A DNA stretch of 5,125 nucleotides, taken from the NCBI GenBank assembly GCA_025965635.1, contig JAOPWO010000428.1, forward strand, positions 1 to 5,125. The letters run 5' to 3'. The position numbers and the translations under genes are program-made. How positions within the stretch are numbered: the stretch's first letter is position 1; the number at the start of each line of letters is the position of its first letter. The notes under the pieces were generated by a model. That model made no database searches and was not told the DNA's origin. It saw only the letters and a program-made list of their open reading frames with translations. This stretch comes from Modestobacter sp. GTDB taxonomy: Bacteria; Actinomycetota; Actinomycetes; Mycobacteriales; Geodermatophilaceae. Below, in pieces: positions 1-5,125 of this stretch.

Positions 1-457
1 GGCCGTGCCGGTAGGGGTTGTGGGTGGCGCCGAAGAGGGTGTTGAAGGTGTGCGAGCCGGCCGCGAACTCGGGCACGTTCGTCTTGCCCACCCGGATCGC
101 GCCGGCCGCCCGGAGCCGGGCGACCACCAGCTCGTCGCGGGCGGGGACCGTGTCGACGTGCAGCGGCGACCCCCACGTCGTCCGCATCCCGCCGGTGGCA
201 TGGGTGTCCTTGTGGGCGACCGGGAGGCCGTGCAACGGGCCGACCCGGTCACCGGCGGCCAGCGCGGCGTCCGCGATGTCGGCCGCGGCCCGGGCGCCCT
301 CGGCGTCCAGCGTGACGATGGCGTTGAGGTCCGGGTTCAGCCGGTCGATCCGCTCGAGGTGGGCGTCGACCAGTTCGCGCGCCGACACCTGCCGGCTGTG
401 GACCAGGGTCGCCAGCTCGGTCGCCGGCCGGGTGCAGAGGTCGTCAGCGCTGCTCAC
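1..457 (-). CDS. Amidase-signature family hydrolase (N-terminal part, runs off the left edge)
   Basis: Seen: a frame reading leftwards from GTG at 457 encodes 152 residues and is still open at base 1. The N-terminal helix (residues about 10-32) is followed by LERIDRLNPDLNAIVTLD, a typical amidase start. Next comes the lysine-bearing stretch HGLPVAHKDTHATGG (about 76-90), then TTWGSP and a GKTNVPEFA motif. The last visible part resembles the segment just before the GGSSGG serine loop. Known: this family uses a Ser-cisSer-Lys triad to hydrolyse carboxamides; Lys83 would be the triad lysine, and both serines lie outside the window. Start choice: an in-frame TGA at 491-493 leaves GTG 457 as the only ATG/GTG/TTG start ahead of the conserved part. 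There is no clear Shine-Dalgarno, so translation may be coupled to the YaaA-like gene ending 19 nt upstream. Substrate cannot be told; a GatA subunit is possible but not specifically supported. Confidence 0.92.
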   Translation of the reverse strand, partial: MSSADDLCTRPATELATLVHSRQVSARELVDAHLERIDRLNPDLNAIVTLDAEGARAAADIADAALAAGDRVGPLHGLPVAHKDTHATGGMRTTWGSPLHVDTVPARDELVVARLRAAGAIRVGKTNVPEFAAGSHTFNTLFGATHNPYRHG

Positions 458-476
458 CCGGGGGACGGTAGCGGCG

Positions 477-1214
477 TCAGACGACCAGCGTCAGCCGGGT
501 CCCGCCGTCGTGTTCCACGTGCAACCCCGCCCGGCGGAGCAGCGCCCGGAGCCGGACGACGCCGTCCGGCTCGCCGGTGGTGGTCGCCAGCAGCCGGGCG
601 AGCCGGCCCTTGTGGGCCTTGTTGAAGTGGCTGACCACCGCCCGGGTGCCGTCGGGTCGCTCGCTCAGCACCTGCACGGTCACCGCACCGGGCACCGGTG
701 CCAGGTCGGCGTACGCACCGGAGCGCAGGTCGACGACGAGGTCGCCGTCGGCCGCCAGCACCGGGCCCAGGACGGGCTTCCACAGTGCGCGCAGCGACGG
801 CAGGCCGGGCAGCGTCGAGCCGGCGGACAGCCGGTAGGCCGGGATCGGGTCCTCGGCCCGCACCACGCCGAACAGGGCGGACCCCACCGCGAGCCGGCGG
901 GCCGCGCGCCGGCGCTGGGCACCGGTCAGCGTCCGGACGTCGAGGGCGTCGTACAGGACGCCGGTGTAGCGCTCGATCGCCGGCACCGTGGGACTGCTGT
1001 GCAGCACGGCGTTGCGCGCGATCTCACCGTCCTGGGCGGGGGAGAGGCCCAGCGCCGACCGGGCCGCGGGGACGTCGCGGGACAGCCCGACCAGCGCGTC
1101 GGCGACCTGCGCGCGGACCGACGTCAGCTCGGGCGCGGTGAGCGCGCTGAGGTCCAGCGCCGGGCCGGTGCCTCCCGCGTGCTTGGTCTCCGACGGGGGC
1201 AGCAGGACGAGCAC
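477..1214 (-). CDS. yaaA: YaaA family (DUF328) peroxide-stress protein
   Basis: Seen: from GTG 1214 the product is 245 aa and opens with VLVLLPPSETK, the family's hallmark N-terminus. Later blocks also fit: ERYTGVLYDAL (about 81-91), GSALFGVVRAEDPIPAYRLS (111-130), LWKP (144-147), VVDLRSGAYADL (160-171) and the basic HFNKAHKGRLARLL near 196-209. Known: E. coli YaaA (258 aa) is induced by peroxide and limits free iron and hence oxidative damage to DNA and protein; DNA binding has also been reported for the family. Inference: a similar protective cytosolic role here. Start: the frame is open to ATG 1295, which would add 27 mostly Arg/Ser residues not expected in the family, so 1214 is preferred; TTG 1223 is a third option. 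None has a good Shine-Dalgarno. The amidase gene follows after 19 nt and is probably cotranscribed. Confidence 0.88.
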   Translation of the reverse strand: MLVLLPPSETKHAGGTGPALDLSALTAPELTSVRAQVADALVGLSRDVPAARSALGLSPAQDGEIARNAVLHSSPTVPAIERYTGVLYDALDVRTLTGAQRRRAARRLAVGSALFGVVRAEDPIPAYRLSAGSTLPGLPSLRALWKPVLGPVLAADGDLVVDLRSGAYADLAPVPGAVTVQVLSERPDGTRAVVSHFNKAHKGRLARLLATTTGEPDGVVRLRALLRRAGLHVEHDGGTRLTLVV

Positions 1215-1350
1215 GGGGGTCAACAGTAGGCAACGGCTGCGGGACTCCCGGCGCCGCGCCCGCCGCGTCCGCGACGCACCGGGAGCTGCCGTCATCTAAC
1301 GTCGCTGCTCAACCGGACCCGAACCCCTCGGCCGGTCTGGAGGTGTGCTG
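1215..1350. other. Divergent spacer between yaaA-like and PP2C genes
   Basis: If the YaaA start is at 1214, this 136-nt stretch separates two genes reading outward and must hold both promoters. Candidate -10-like hexamers are TAACGT at 1297-1302 (plus) and TTAGAT at 1294-1299 (minus), but neither has a convincing -35 partner at 16-18 nt. No inverted repeat that looks like an operator was found. Confidence 0.4.
1339..1343 (+). promoter_or_regulatory. Shine-Dalgarno that decides the PP2C start
   Basis: GGAGG at 1339-1343 lies 7 nt before GTG 1351 but only 1 nt before the earlier in-frame GTG at 1345. The spacing therefore favours 1351 as the true start codon. Confidence 0.7.
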
Positions 1351-2226
1351 GTGCTCGTCCTGGAATCAGCGGCGGTGTCGACCACCGGTCCGCGTCCGGA
1401 CAACCAGGACTCGGCGCACGCCGCCCCGCTGCTGATCGCGATCGCGGACGGGGTGGGCGGCAACGTCGGGGGTGCGGTGGCGTCCTCGCTGGTCGTCAAC
1501 TGGCTCGCCCCGATGGGGATCGGGTTGTCGCCGGGCGGTGGGCCGGCCCGGCGTGGCGTACCCGGAGCCGGCCCGACGGACCTGCTGCGGGTGGTCGCGG
1601 GGGCGAACGAGCGGATCCGGATCGCGTACACCGAGCGCCCGCGGCTGCGGAGCATGGCGACGACGATGACCGCGATCTACGCCGACGGCGAGGGGCTGCT
1701 GCTGGCGCACATCGGGGACTCGCGCGGCTACCAGTTGCGCAACGGCGTGCTCATGCAGGTCACCACCGACCACACGCTGGTGCAGGCGATGATCGACGCC
1801 GGTGAGCTCACGCCCGAGGAGGCCCGGGTCCACCCGCAGCGCTCGGCGGTCTACGCGGCGCTGCACGGCGGTGGGGAGGACGACCTGGCCGGGCTGGACG
1901 TGGTCCGGCTCAACGCGCGGGCCGGTGACCGCCTGATGGTGTGCTCCGACGGTCTGTCCGACGTCATCCGGCCCGAGCGGATCCGGCGGCTGCTCGCCGA
2001 CGCCGCCACACCGGCGCAGGCGGCGGCGGCACTGCGGGACGCCGCGCTGGCCGGTCCGCCGACCGACAACATCACCGTCGTGGTCGGCGACGTCCGTGAG
2101 GACCTGCCGGGCGACGCGACCACCATGCCGAGCACGGTGGGCGCGGCGGTCGACTTCCGCGAGGAGACCGCGGACGCGCTGGAGGCGCTCTGGCCGGGCA
2201 AGGCGCAGGTGGCGCAGGTCGGGTAG
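1351..2226 (+). CDS. PP2C-type (PPM) serine/threonine protein phosphatase
   Basis: Seen: 291 aa with the PPM metal-binding motifs in order. RPDNQDS (15-21) corresponds to the usual RxxNEDS, with Gln in place of Glu. IADGVGG follows at 31-37, then ATTMTA (103-108), HIGDSRGYQLRNG (120-132), TTDHTLVQ (138-145), VCSDGLSD (197-204) and PTDNITVVV (237-245). The metal ligands Asp20, Asp33, Asp200 and Asp239 are all present, so the enzyme should be active. Known: such Mn/Mg-dependent phosphatases reverse Hanks-type Ser/Thr kinases. Unlike mycobacterial PstP, no transmembrane helix or outer domain follows the catalytic core; a roughly 40-residue tail ends the protein, so it is probably cytosolic. A Gly/Pro/Arg-rich insertion sits at about 56-77. 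There is no kinase or anti-sigma partner next to it, so the target is unknown. It is read alone and converges with the pseudogene downstream. Confidence 0.95.
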   Translation: MLVLESAAVSTTGPRPDNQDSAHAAPLLIAIADGVGGNVGGAVASSLVVNWLAPMGIGLSPGGGPARRGVPGAGPTDLLRVVAGANERIRIAYTERPRLRSMATTMTAIYADGEGLLLAHIGDSRGYQLRNGVLMQVTTDHTLVQAMIDAGELTPEEARVHPQRSAVYAALHGGGEDDLAGLDVVRLNARAGDRLMVCSDGLSDVIRPERIRRLLADAATPAQAAAALRDAALAGPPTDNITVVVGDVREDLPGDATTMPSTVGAAVDFREETADALEALWPGKAQVAQVG

Positions 2227-2238
2227 CCGGGCGGCTCG

Positions 2239-2255
2239 GCGGCGGACTCCGCCGC
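2239..2255 (+). terminator. Possible terminator hairpin after the PP2C gene
   Basis: A 7-bp perfect GC stem (2239-2245 with 2249-2255) closes on a 3-nt ACT loop, 12 nt after the PP2C stop codon. There is no T-run after it on either strand, so it would be a U-less actinobacterial-type terminator at best. It could equally be chance in this GC-rich DNA. Confidence 0.3.
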
Positions 2256-2729
2256 GGAAGGCCATGAGCGCCCACACGGCGTGCTGCAGGTCCATCCGCT
2301 CGCCGTCCGAGGGCCGCGCGGCGGGGGAGAGCGGCAGGTCGTGCTCGTGCACCAGCCCGTGGTCGACGTCGCGGAGCACGACCATGTTGGAGACGTCGGT
2401 CCGTCCGCCGTGCAGCCAGTGCCGCAGGTGGTGGGCGGGCAACCGTTCGACCGGGTCTCGTCGCACCCCGGCCGGGCCCGGACCCGACGGGCCTCGCGTT
2501 CGGCGACGGTCTCGGTCGCGGCCAGGACGCGGCGCCGGCCCCGGGCTCCATCCGGACCCGCACCGACACCATGCCGTCCTCGTCACGACGCGTCCACGCC
2601 GCCCCACCGCTCCCGTTCGCCGAACCCGGCGACCTACCGGGGCCAGGCCGCCGCCGCGGCGGCGACCAAGCGCACGGCACCGGCGCAGATCCGGTCGGCC
2701 AGCTGGTCCACGGTGCCGGCCGGTGCCAC
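2240..2729 (-). pseudogene. Decayed DUF222 / HNH endonuclease-like gene (13E12-repeat family)
   Basis: This fills most of the 544-nt gap with no intact gene. Read right to left on the minus strand, family blocks appear in the expected order but in changing frames. From 2714, TVDQLADRICAGAVRLVAAA resembles the DUF222 N-terminus; it hits a TAG at 2634-2636, resumes as VAGFGERERWGGVDAS and stops at 2583-2585. One base out of frame, DEDGMVSVRVRMEPGAGA (about 2584-2531) matches the DUF222 'DxDGM..vrgrl.PE.GA' block. A further shift gives VLAATETVAEREARRVRA (2528-2475) and a remnant PGCDETR. A third frame carries the HNH core HHLRHWLHGG...DHGLVHE (2344-2433), then GERMDLQHAVWALM. The Cys usually found after the central Asn, in the LC..HH part, is replaced (VVLRDVDH). 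Intact members exceed about 400 residues; this relic covers about 160, so most of the middle is deleted. The outer ends are approximate. Confidence 0.85.
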
Positions 2730-2770
2730 GGACGCGTCGGTCAGCGGGTCGGCGGAGCCCGGCCGGCTAC

Positions 2771-3574
2771 TCAGTCGCCGAGCTCGACGATGACCGGTGC
2801 GTGGTCGCTGGCGCCCTTGCCCTTGCGCTCCTCGCGGTCGATCCGCGCGCCGGACACCCGGCGCTGCAGGGCCGGGGAGCCCAGCACGAAGTCGATCCGC
2901 ATGCCCTCCCGGCGGGGGAAGCGCAGCTGCGTGTAGTCCCAGTACGTGTAGACCCCGGGGCCCGGGGTGTACGGCCGGACGACGTCGGCGTACCCGGCGT
3001 CCACCACCCCGCGGAAGGCAGCCCGCTCGGGCTCGGTCACGTGCGTCGAGTGCGCGAAGAGCGAGATGTCCCAGACGTCGTCGTCCTGCGGCGCGATGTT
3101 CCAGTCGCCGACCAGGGCGACCTGGGCGTCGGCGTCCTGGGTCAGCCAGCCGCCGACCGAGGCACGCAGTGCCTCGAGCCAGGCGAGCTTGTAGTCGTAG
3201 TGCGGGTCACCGAGCTGGCGGCCGTTGGGCACGTAGAGGCTCCACACCCGTACCCCGCCGCAGGTCGCTCCCAGGGCCCGTGCCTCGGGGGCCGGGTCCA
3301 GGCCCTCCTTGGCCGCCCACGTCGGCATGCCCGGGAAGCCGACCTGCACGTCGGACAGCCCGACCCGGGACAGCACCGCGACGCCGTTCCACTGCGAGTG
3401 ACCGACGTGCGCGACCTCGTAGCCGAGGTCCCGGAACCGGTCCTCGGGGAACTGGTCGTCGCGACACTTGGTCTCCTGCAGGGCGAGCACGTCGACGTCG
3501 CTGCGCTGGAGCCAGGCTGCGACGCGGTCGGCACGGCTGCGGATGGAGTTGACGTTCCAGGTGGCCAGGCGCAC
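2771..3574 (-). CDS. xth: Exodeoxyribonuclease III (AP endonuclease, Xth/ExoA)
   Basis: Seen: 267 aa, the usual length for this family (E. coli XthA 268 aa), with every catalytic residue of the exonuclease-endonuclease-phosphatase fold. These are Asn7 in TWNVNSIRSR, Glu34 in ALQETKC, Tyr114 in LYVPNG, Asp157 and Asn159 in GDWNIAP, Asp228 in RIDFVLG, and Asp257-His258 in the C-terminal SDHAPV. Known: the enzyme cuts DNA 5' of abasic sites and removes 3' blocking groups in base-excision repair, Mg-dependent and cytosolic. Start: GTG 3574 places the conserved MRLATWNVN at the very N-terminus. The purine-rich GGGGA just before it is too close (2 nt) to be a good Shine-Dalgarno. The gene lies 28 nt after the desaturase stop on the same strand, so cotranscription and perhaps coupled translation are likely. 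The DUF222/HNH relic lies directly downstream. Orthologues are also called xthA or exoA. Confidence 0.97.
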   Translation of the reverse strand: MRLATWNVNSIRSRADRVAAWLQRSDVDVLALQETKCRDDQFPEDRFRDLGYEVAHVGHSQWNGVAVLSRVGLSDVQVGFPGMPTWAAKEGLDPAPEARALGATCGGVRVWSLYVPNGRQLGDPHYDYKLAWLEALRASVGGWLTQDADAQVALVGDWNIAPQDDDVWDISLFAHSTHVTEPERAAFRGVVDAGYADVVRPYTPGPGVYTYWDYTQLRFPRREGMRIDFVLGSPALQRRVSGARIDREERKGKGASDHAPVIVELGD

Positions 3575-3602
3575 GGTCCCCGAGCTTAGGCGGCGTCCTT
3601 CC

Positions 3603-4565
3603 TCACGCCTGGGCGAGCGGCCTGATCTGGTCGTCCGAGCGGGCCTGCATCCGGGCGCGCATCCGATCGCGGCTCTCGACGAACTTCGTCGCCTGGGCGT
3701 CGAGTCCGGTCAGGAACTGCGCGAGGTCCTCGCGGGCCCTCTCGCCCTCGGGGCCGAGGTCGGTGCGCTCGAAGACCTTCCACGCCCGCAGAACCGGCTG
3801 GATGACCTCGTCGTGGTGCAGGCGCAGGTCGTAGATGCCGGCCTTGGCGATGAGCACCGAGTTCTTCCGGAACCCGGCCATCGTGGCGCCGGGCATCTCG
3901 AACCGGATGACCTCGTCGGCGACCGCGCGCATGGTCTCGTCCGGGGCGATCTCGAAGGCCGCGGAGACGATGTTCCGGTAGAAGACCATGTGCAGGTTCT
4001 CGTCCTTGGCGATCCGGGTGAGGAGCTTGTCCGCGATCGGGTCGCCGGTGGCCTTTCCGGTGTTGCGGTGGCTCACCCGGGTCGCCAGCTCCTGGAACGA
4101 GACGTAGGTGACCGCCTCGAGCGGCGTCTTGTCGCCGGAGTCGTAGCCGGAGGTCATGTAGTCCATCCGGGCACGCTCGAGCTCCACGGGGTCGACGCCA
4201 CGGGTGACGACGAGGTAGTCGCGCAGCGCGATGCCGTGCCGGTTCTCCTCGGCCGTCCAGCGGCCGACCCAGGTGCCCCAGGCGCCGTCCCGGCCGAAGC
4301 GGGTGGCGATCTCCCGGTGGTAGCTGGGCAGGTTGTCCTCGGTGAGCAGGTTGGTGAACATCGCGGCCTTGGCCGTCTCGTCCAGCCGCGACTGCTCCGG
4401 CGCCCAGTCCTCGCCGCCGAGGAAGGCGAAGTCCCGGCCCTCCGACCACGGCACGTAGTCGTGGGGGTGCCACTCCTGGGCCAGGCCCAGGTGGCGGTTC
4501 AGGTTCTCCTCCACGACCGGCTCCAGCTCGACGAGCAGTCCGGCATGCGGTGACGTCTCGGACAC
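3603..4565 (-). CDS. Acyl-[acyl-carrier-protein] desaturase (DesA type, soluble di-iron)
   Basis: Seen: 320 aa of the fatty-acid desaturase 2 (ferritin-like) family. The six expected di-iron ligands are visible: Glu76 in LLTEDNLPSYH, Glu107 and His110 in WTAEENRHG, Glu159 in SFQELATRVSH, and Glu189 and His192 in KDENLHMVFYRN. No signal peptide or membrane span is seen, as expected for the soluble ACP-dependent class. Known: these enzymes use O2 and reduced ferredoxin to place a cis double bond in an acyl-ACP chain; mycobacterial DesA1/DesA2 act on mycolic-acid precursors, while plant relatives make oleate. Inference: it sets membrane or storage lipid unsaturation here; the bond position cannot be predicted. 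Start: GTG 4565 with AGGGAGG 5 nt upstream is preferred. The frame is open to 4661, but that extension would run through the operator-like repeat and looks non-coding. xth follows after 28 nt. Confidence 0.95.
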   Translation of the reverse strand: MSETSPHAGLLVELEPVVEENLNRHLGLAQEWHPHDYVPWSEGRDFAFLGGEDWAPEQSRLDETAKAAMFTNLLTEDNLPSYHREIATRFGRDGAWGTWVGRWTAEENRHGIALRDYLVVTRGVDPVELERARMDYMTSGYDSGDKTPLEAVTYVSFQELATRVSHRNTGKATGDPIADKLLTRIAKDENLHMVFYRNIVSAAFEIAPDETMRAVADEVIRFEMPGATMAGFRKNSVLIAKAGIYDLRLHHDEVIQPVLRAWKVFERTDLGPEGERAREDLAQFLTGLDAQATKFVESRDRMRARMQARSDDQIRPLAQA

Positions 4566-4570
4566 GAGGG

Positions 4571-4577
4571 CCTCCCT
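4571..4577 (-). promoter_or_regulatory. Shine-Dalgarno that decides the desaturase start
   Basis: AGGGAGG on the minus strand, 5 nt before GTG 4565. It is the strongest ribosome site in the window with a gene correctly placed behind it, and it supports the 320-residue product over the longer frame starting at 4661. Confidence 0.75.
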
Positions 4578-4601
4578 GTTCAAGTACCTACGGTCTCGTG
4601 A

Positions 4602-4617
4602 GTTACGGAACCGTAAC
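4602..4617. promoter_or_regulatory. Perfect inverted repeat, probable repressor operator for the desaturase-xth unit
   Basis: GTTACGGAACCGTAAC: two perfect 7-bp arms around a 2-bp centre, in an AT-containing patch of otherwise GC-rich DNA, 36 nt upstream of the desaturase start codon. A related single arm, CTACGGT, lies at 4588-4594 closer to the gene, and an exact arm, GTTACGG, recurs at 4773-4779. The size and symmetry suit a TetR-family dimer. The position, overlapping or just ahead of the likely promoter (a weak TAGGTA -10 candidate at 4585-4590, minus strand), suits repression. Known: mycobacterial desA1/desA2 are controlled by the TetR-family acyl-CoA-responsive regulator MadR; whether this site belongs to a MadR-like protein is inference. 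Confidence 0.6.
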
Positions 4618-4719
4618 CCCACGACCGGGCCGGGGGTTCCGGGTCCGGTGGTGGGGTCCACGGCCGGGCGTGTCCAGGGAGGCCGGGAGGATCCGGGCCC
4701 AGGAGCTGCCGATGGCCGA

Positions 4720-4735
4720 CGTGATGAGTGTCACT
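4720..4735. promoter_or_regulatory. CRP/GlxR-type binding site candidate
   Basis: CGTGATGAGTGTCACT contains GTGA-N6-TCAC, the exact core of the CRP-family consensus TGTGA-N6-TCACA; only the outermost base on each side differs. In actinobacteria this consensus is used by cAMP-dependent GlxR/Crp proteins. Its centre is about 162 nt upstream of the desaturase start and about 226 nt upstream of the plus-strand gene at 4954, so either could be the target. A chance match is possible. Confidence 0.4.
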
Positions 4736-4953
4736 ACCCCGATCCGGCGCCCGGCATGCCGACCGGTAGGAGGTTACGGGCGCTTGCTCGGGCACGCGCA
4801 GTGACGCCGCTCCGTGTCCCGGGCCCGGCAGGTGTCCCTCGGGTCCGTCGACCTCCCCGGAGCGGAGCAGGGCCGGTCTCATGCGCCCGCTGGGGCCCCC
4901 GATGAGTGCGATCATGGCCGGATGACCAGGAGCGGAAGGCGGGCAGACCGACC

Positions 4954-5125
4954 GTGACGTCCGACGATCGGCCGGGCGGCGCGGGTCCCTCCGCAACTCC
5001 CGGCTCCGGTCGCGCCATCGACCCGACGGCGCCGGCCCGGGGGCTGGCCGCGTTCGCGCTCGGGCGCGGAGCTTCCCCCGCCCCCGCCGCACCGGTACCG
5101 GCGGACGAGCCCCGGGACGCCGCCC
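4954..5125 (+). CDS. Unrecognised protein, N-terminal fragment (runs off the right edge)
   Basis: Not recognised. From GTG 4954 a frame stays open to the window end (57 complete codons). It encodes a Gly/Pro/Ala-rich N-terminus with a slightly hydrophobic patch, ARGLAAFALGRGA (about residues 28-40), and then an Ala/Pro stretch ending in acidic residues. There is no signal peptide or membrane helix in what is visible; it looks like a disordered N-terminal leader. The start is uncertain. GGAAGG at 4934-4939 is 14 nt away, rather far. An in-frame GTG at 4906 would add 16 residues and has no better site. An 11-residue reading frame (ATG 4922) ends in a TGA overlapping this GTG, but it has no other support. 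Codon composition (G/C-rich third positions) and the divergent arrangement with the desaturase favour a real gene, but only weakly. Confidence 0.45.
   Translation, partial: MTSDDRPGGAGPSATPGSGRAIDPTAPARGLAAFALGRGASPAPAAPVPADEPRDAA

Larger units (their letters stand above)
4566..4953. other. Divergent intergenic region upstream of the desaturase
   Basis: About 390 nt with no convincing gene on either strand; open frames here have no family motifs and unconvincing composition. It carries the desaturase ribosome site, a perfect inverted repeat, a CRP/GlxR-core element and an orphan strong Shine-Dalgarno-like TAGGAGG at 4767-4773 with no sensible ORF behind it. No tRNA cloverleaf or clear riboswitch was recognised. 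Confidence 0.55.

Noticed and set aside
18..1229. Long open frame on the plus strand (about 400 codons) opposite the amidase and YaaA genes
   Set aside because: Its product is a low-complexity Arg/Gly/Ala/Val-rich string with no family motif. It is the antisense shadow expected in GC-rich DNA; the minus-strand frames carry clear conserved motifs.
1366..2607. Long minus-strand open frame (about 410 codons) across the PP2C gene and the gap
   Set aside because: Its left part is antisense to a clearly coding PP2C gene. Only the section at about 2240-2457 carries real homology (the HNH core), which is reported as part of the pseudogene rather than as one intact protein.
2649..2664. Perfect 16-nt GC palindrome, CGCCGCCG followed by its reverse complement
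   Set aside because: It is explained by a run of alanine codons (GCC/GCG) in the DUF222 relic, so no regulatory meaning is needed.
2756..2768. Small hairpin (AGCC stem) just after the xth stop codon
   Set aside because: A 4-bp stem with no T-run is too weak to call a terminator in DNA of this composition.
2281..2793. Plus-strand open frame of about 170 codons in the gap
   Set aside because: It overlaps the end of xth and the DUF222/HNH relic in antisense, and its product has no recognisable motif.
3468..4553. Long plus-strand open frame (about 360 codons) opposite xth and the desaturase
   Set aside because: Antisense shadow of two well-supported genes; no recognisable domain.
4902..4915. 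ATGA-N6-TCAT inverted repeat, plus a repeated GATGAGTG at 4723-4730 and 4901-4908
   Set aside because: The arms are only 4 bp and the direct repeat only 8 bp; both are within chance expectation and do not match a known consensus.
4922..4957. Eleven-residue ATG frame whose TGA overlaps GTG 4954
   Set aside because: It could be a coupling leader peptide, but there is no ribosome site before it and an overlap of this kind is common by chance.

Overview
The window is very GC-rich DNA with strong G/C preference at third codon positions and frequent GTG starts. It carries an acyl-ACP desaturase of the DesA type and a relic of the DUF222/HNH (13E12-repeat) family. Together these point to a chromosomal segment of an actinomycete, perhaps from the Geodermatophilales, Pseudonocardiales or Mycobacteriales; the genus cannot be fixed from the sequence alone.

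Layout from left to right. Positions 1-457 (minus) hold the N-terminal 152 residues of an amidase-signature hydrolase that runs off the left edge. It lies 19 nt downstream of a YaaA-family (DUF328) gene on the same strand (477-1214, with a possible longer start at 1295). A short divergent spacer follows, then a soluble PP2C-type Ser/Thr phosphatase on the plus strand (1351-2226). From 2227 to 2770 there is no intact gene. On the minus strand this stretch contains the shattered remains of a DUF222/HNH endonuclease-like gene, spread over three frames and with most of its middle missing. Next come exodeoxyribonuclease III (2771-3574, minus) and, 28 nt upstream of it on the same strand, an acyl-ACP desaturase (3603-4565, minus), which probably form a two-gene transcription unit. 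The last 560 bases are a divergent intergenic region of about 390 nt followed by the start of an unrecognised plus-strand gene at 4954 that leaves the window.

Regulatory content is concentrated in 4566-4953. A perfect 7-bp inverted repeat with a 2-bp centre lies 36 nt ahead of the desaturase start, where a repressor operator would be expected. Further upstream is a GTGA-N6-TCAC element that matches the core of CRP/GlxR-type sites.

Functionally the window is mostly housekeeping: lipid desaturation, base-excision repair, peroxide/iron stress protection, protein dephosphorylation and amide hydrolysis. I see no defence island, CRISPR array, rRNA, tRNA or intact mobile element. The least ordinary items are the decayed DUF222/HNH relic and the desaturase operator.
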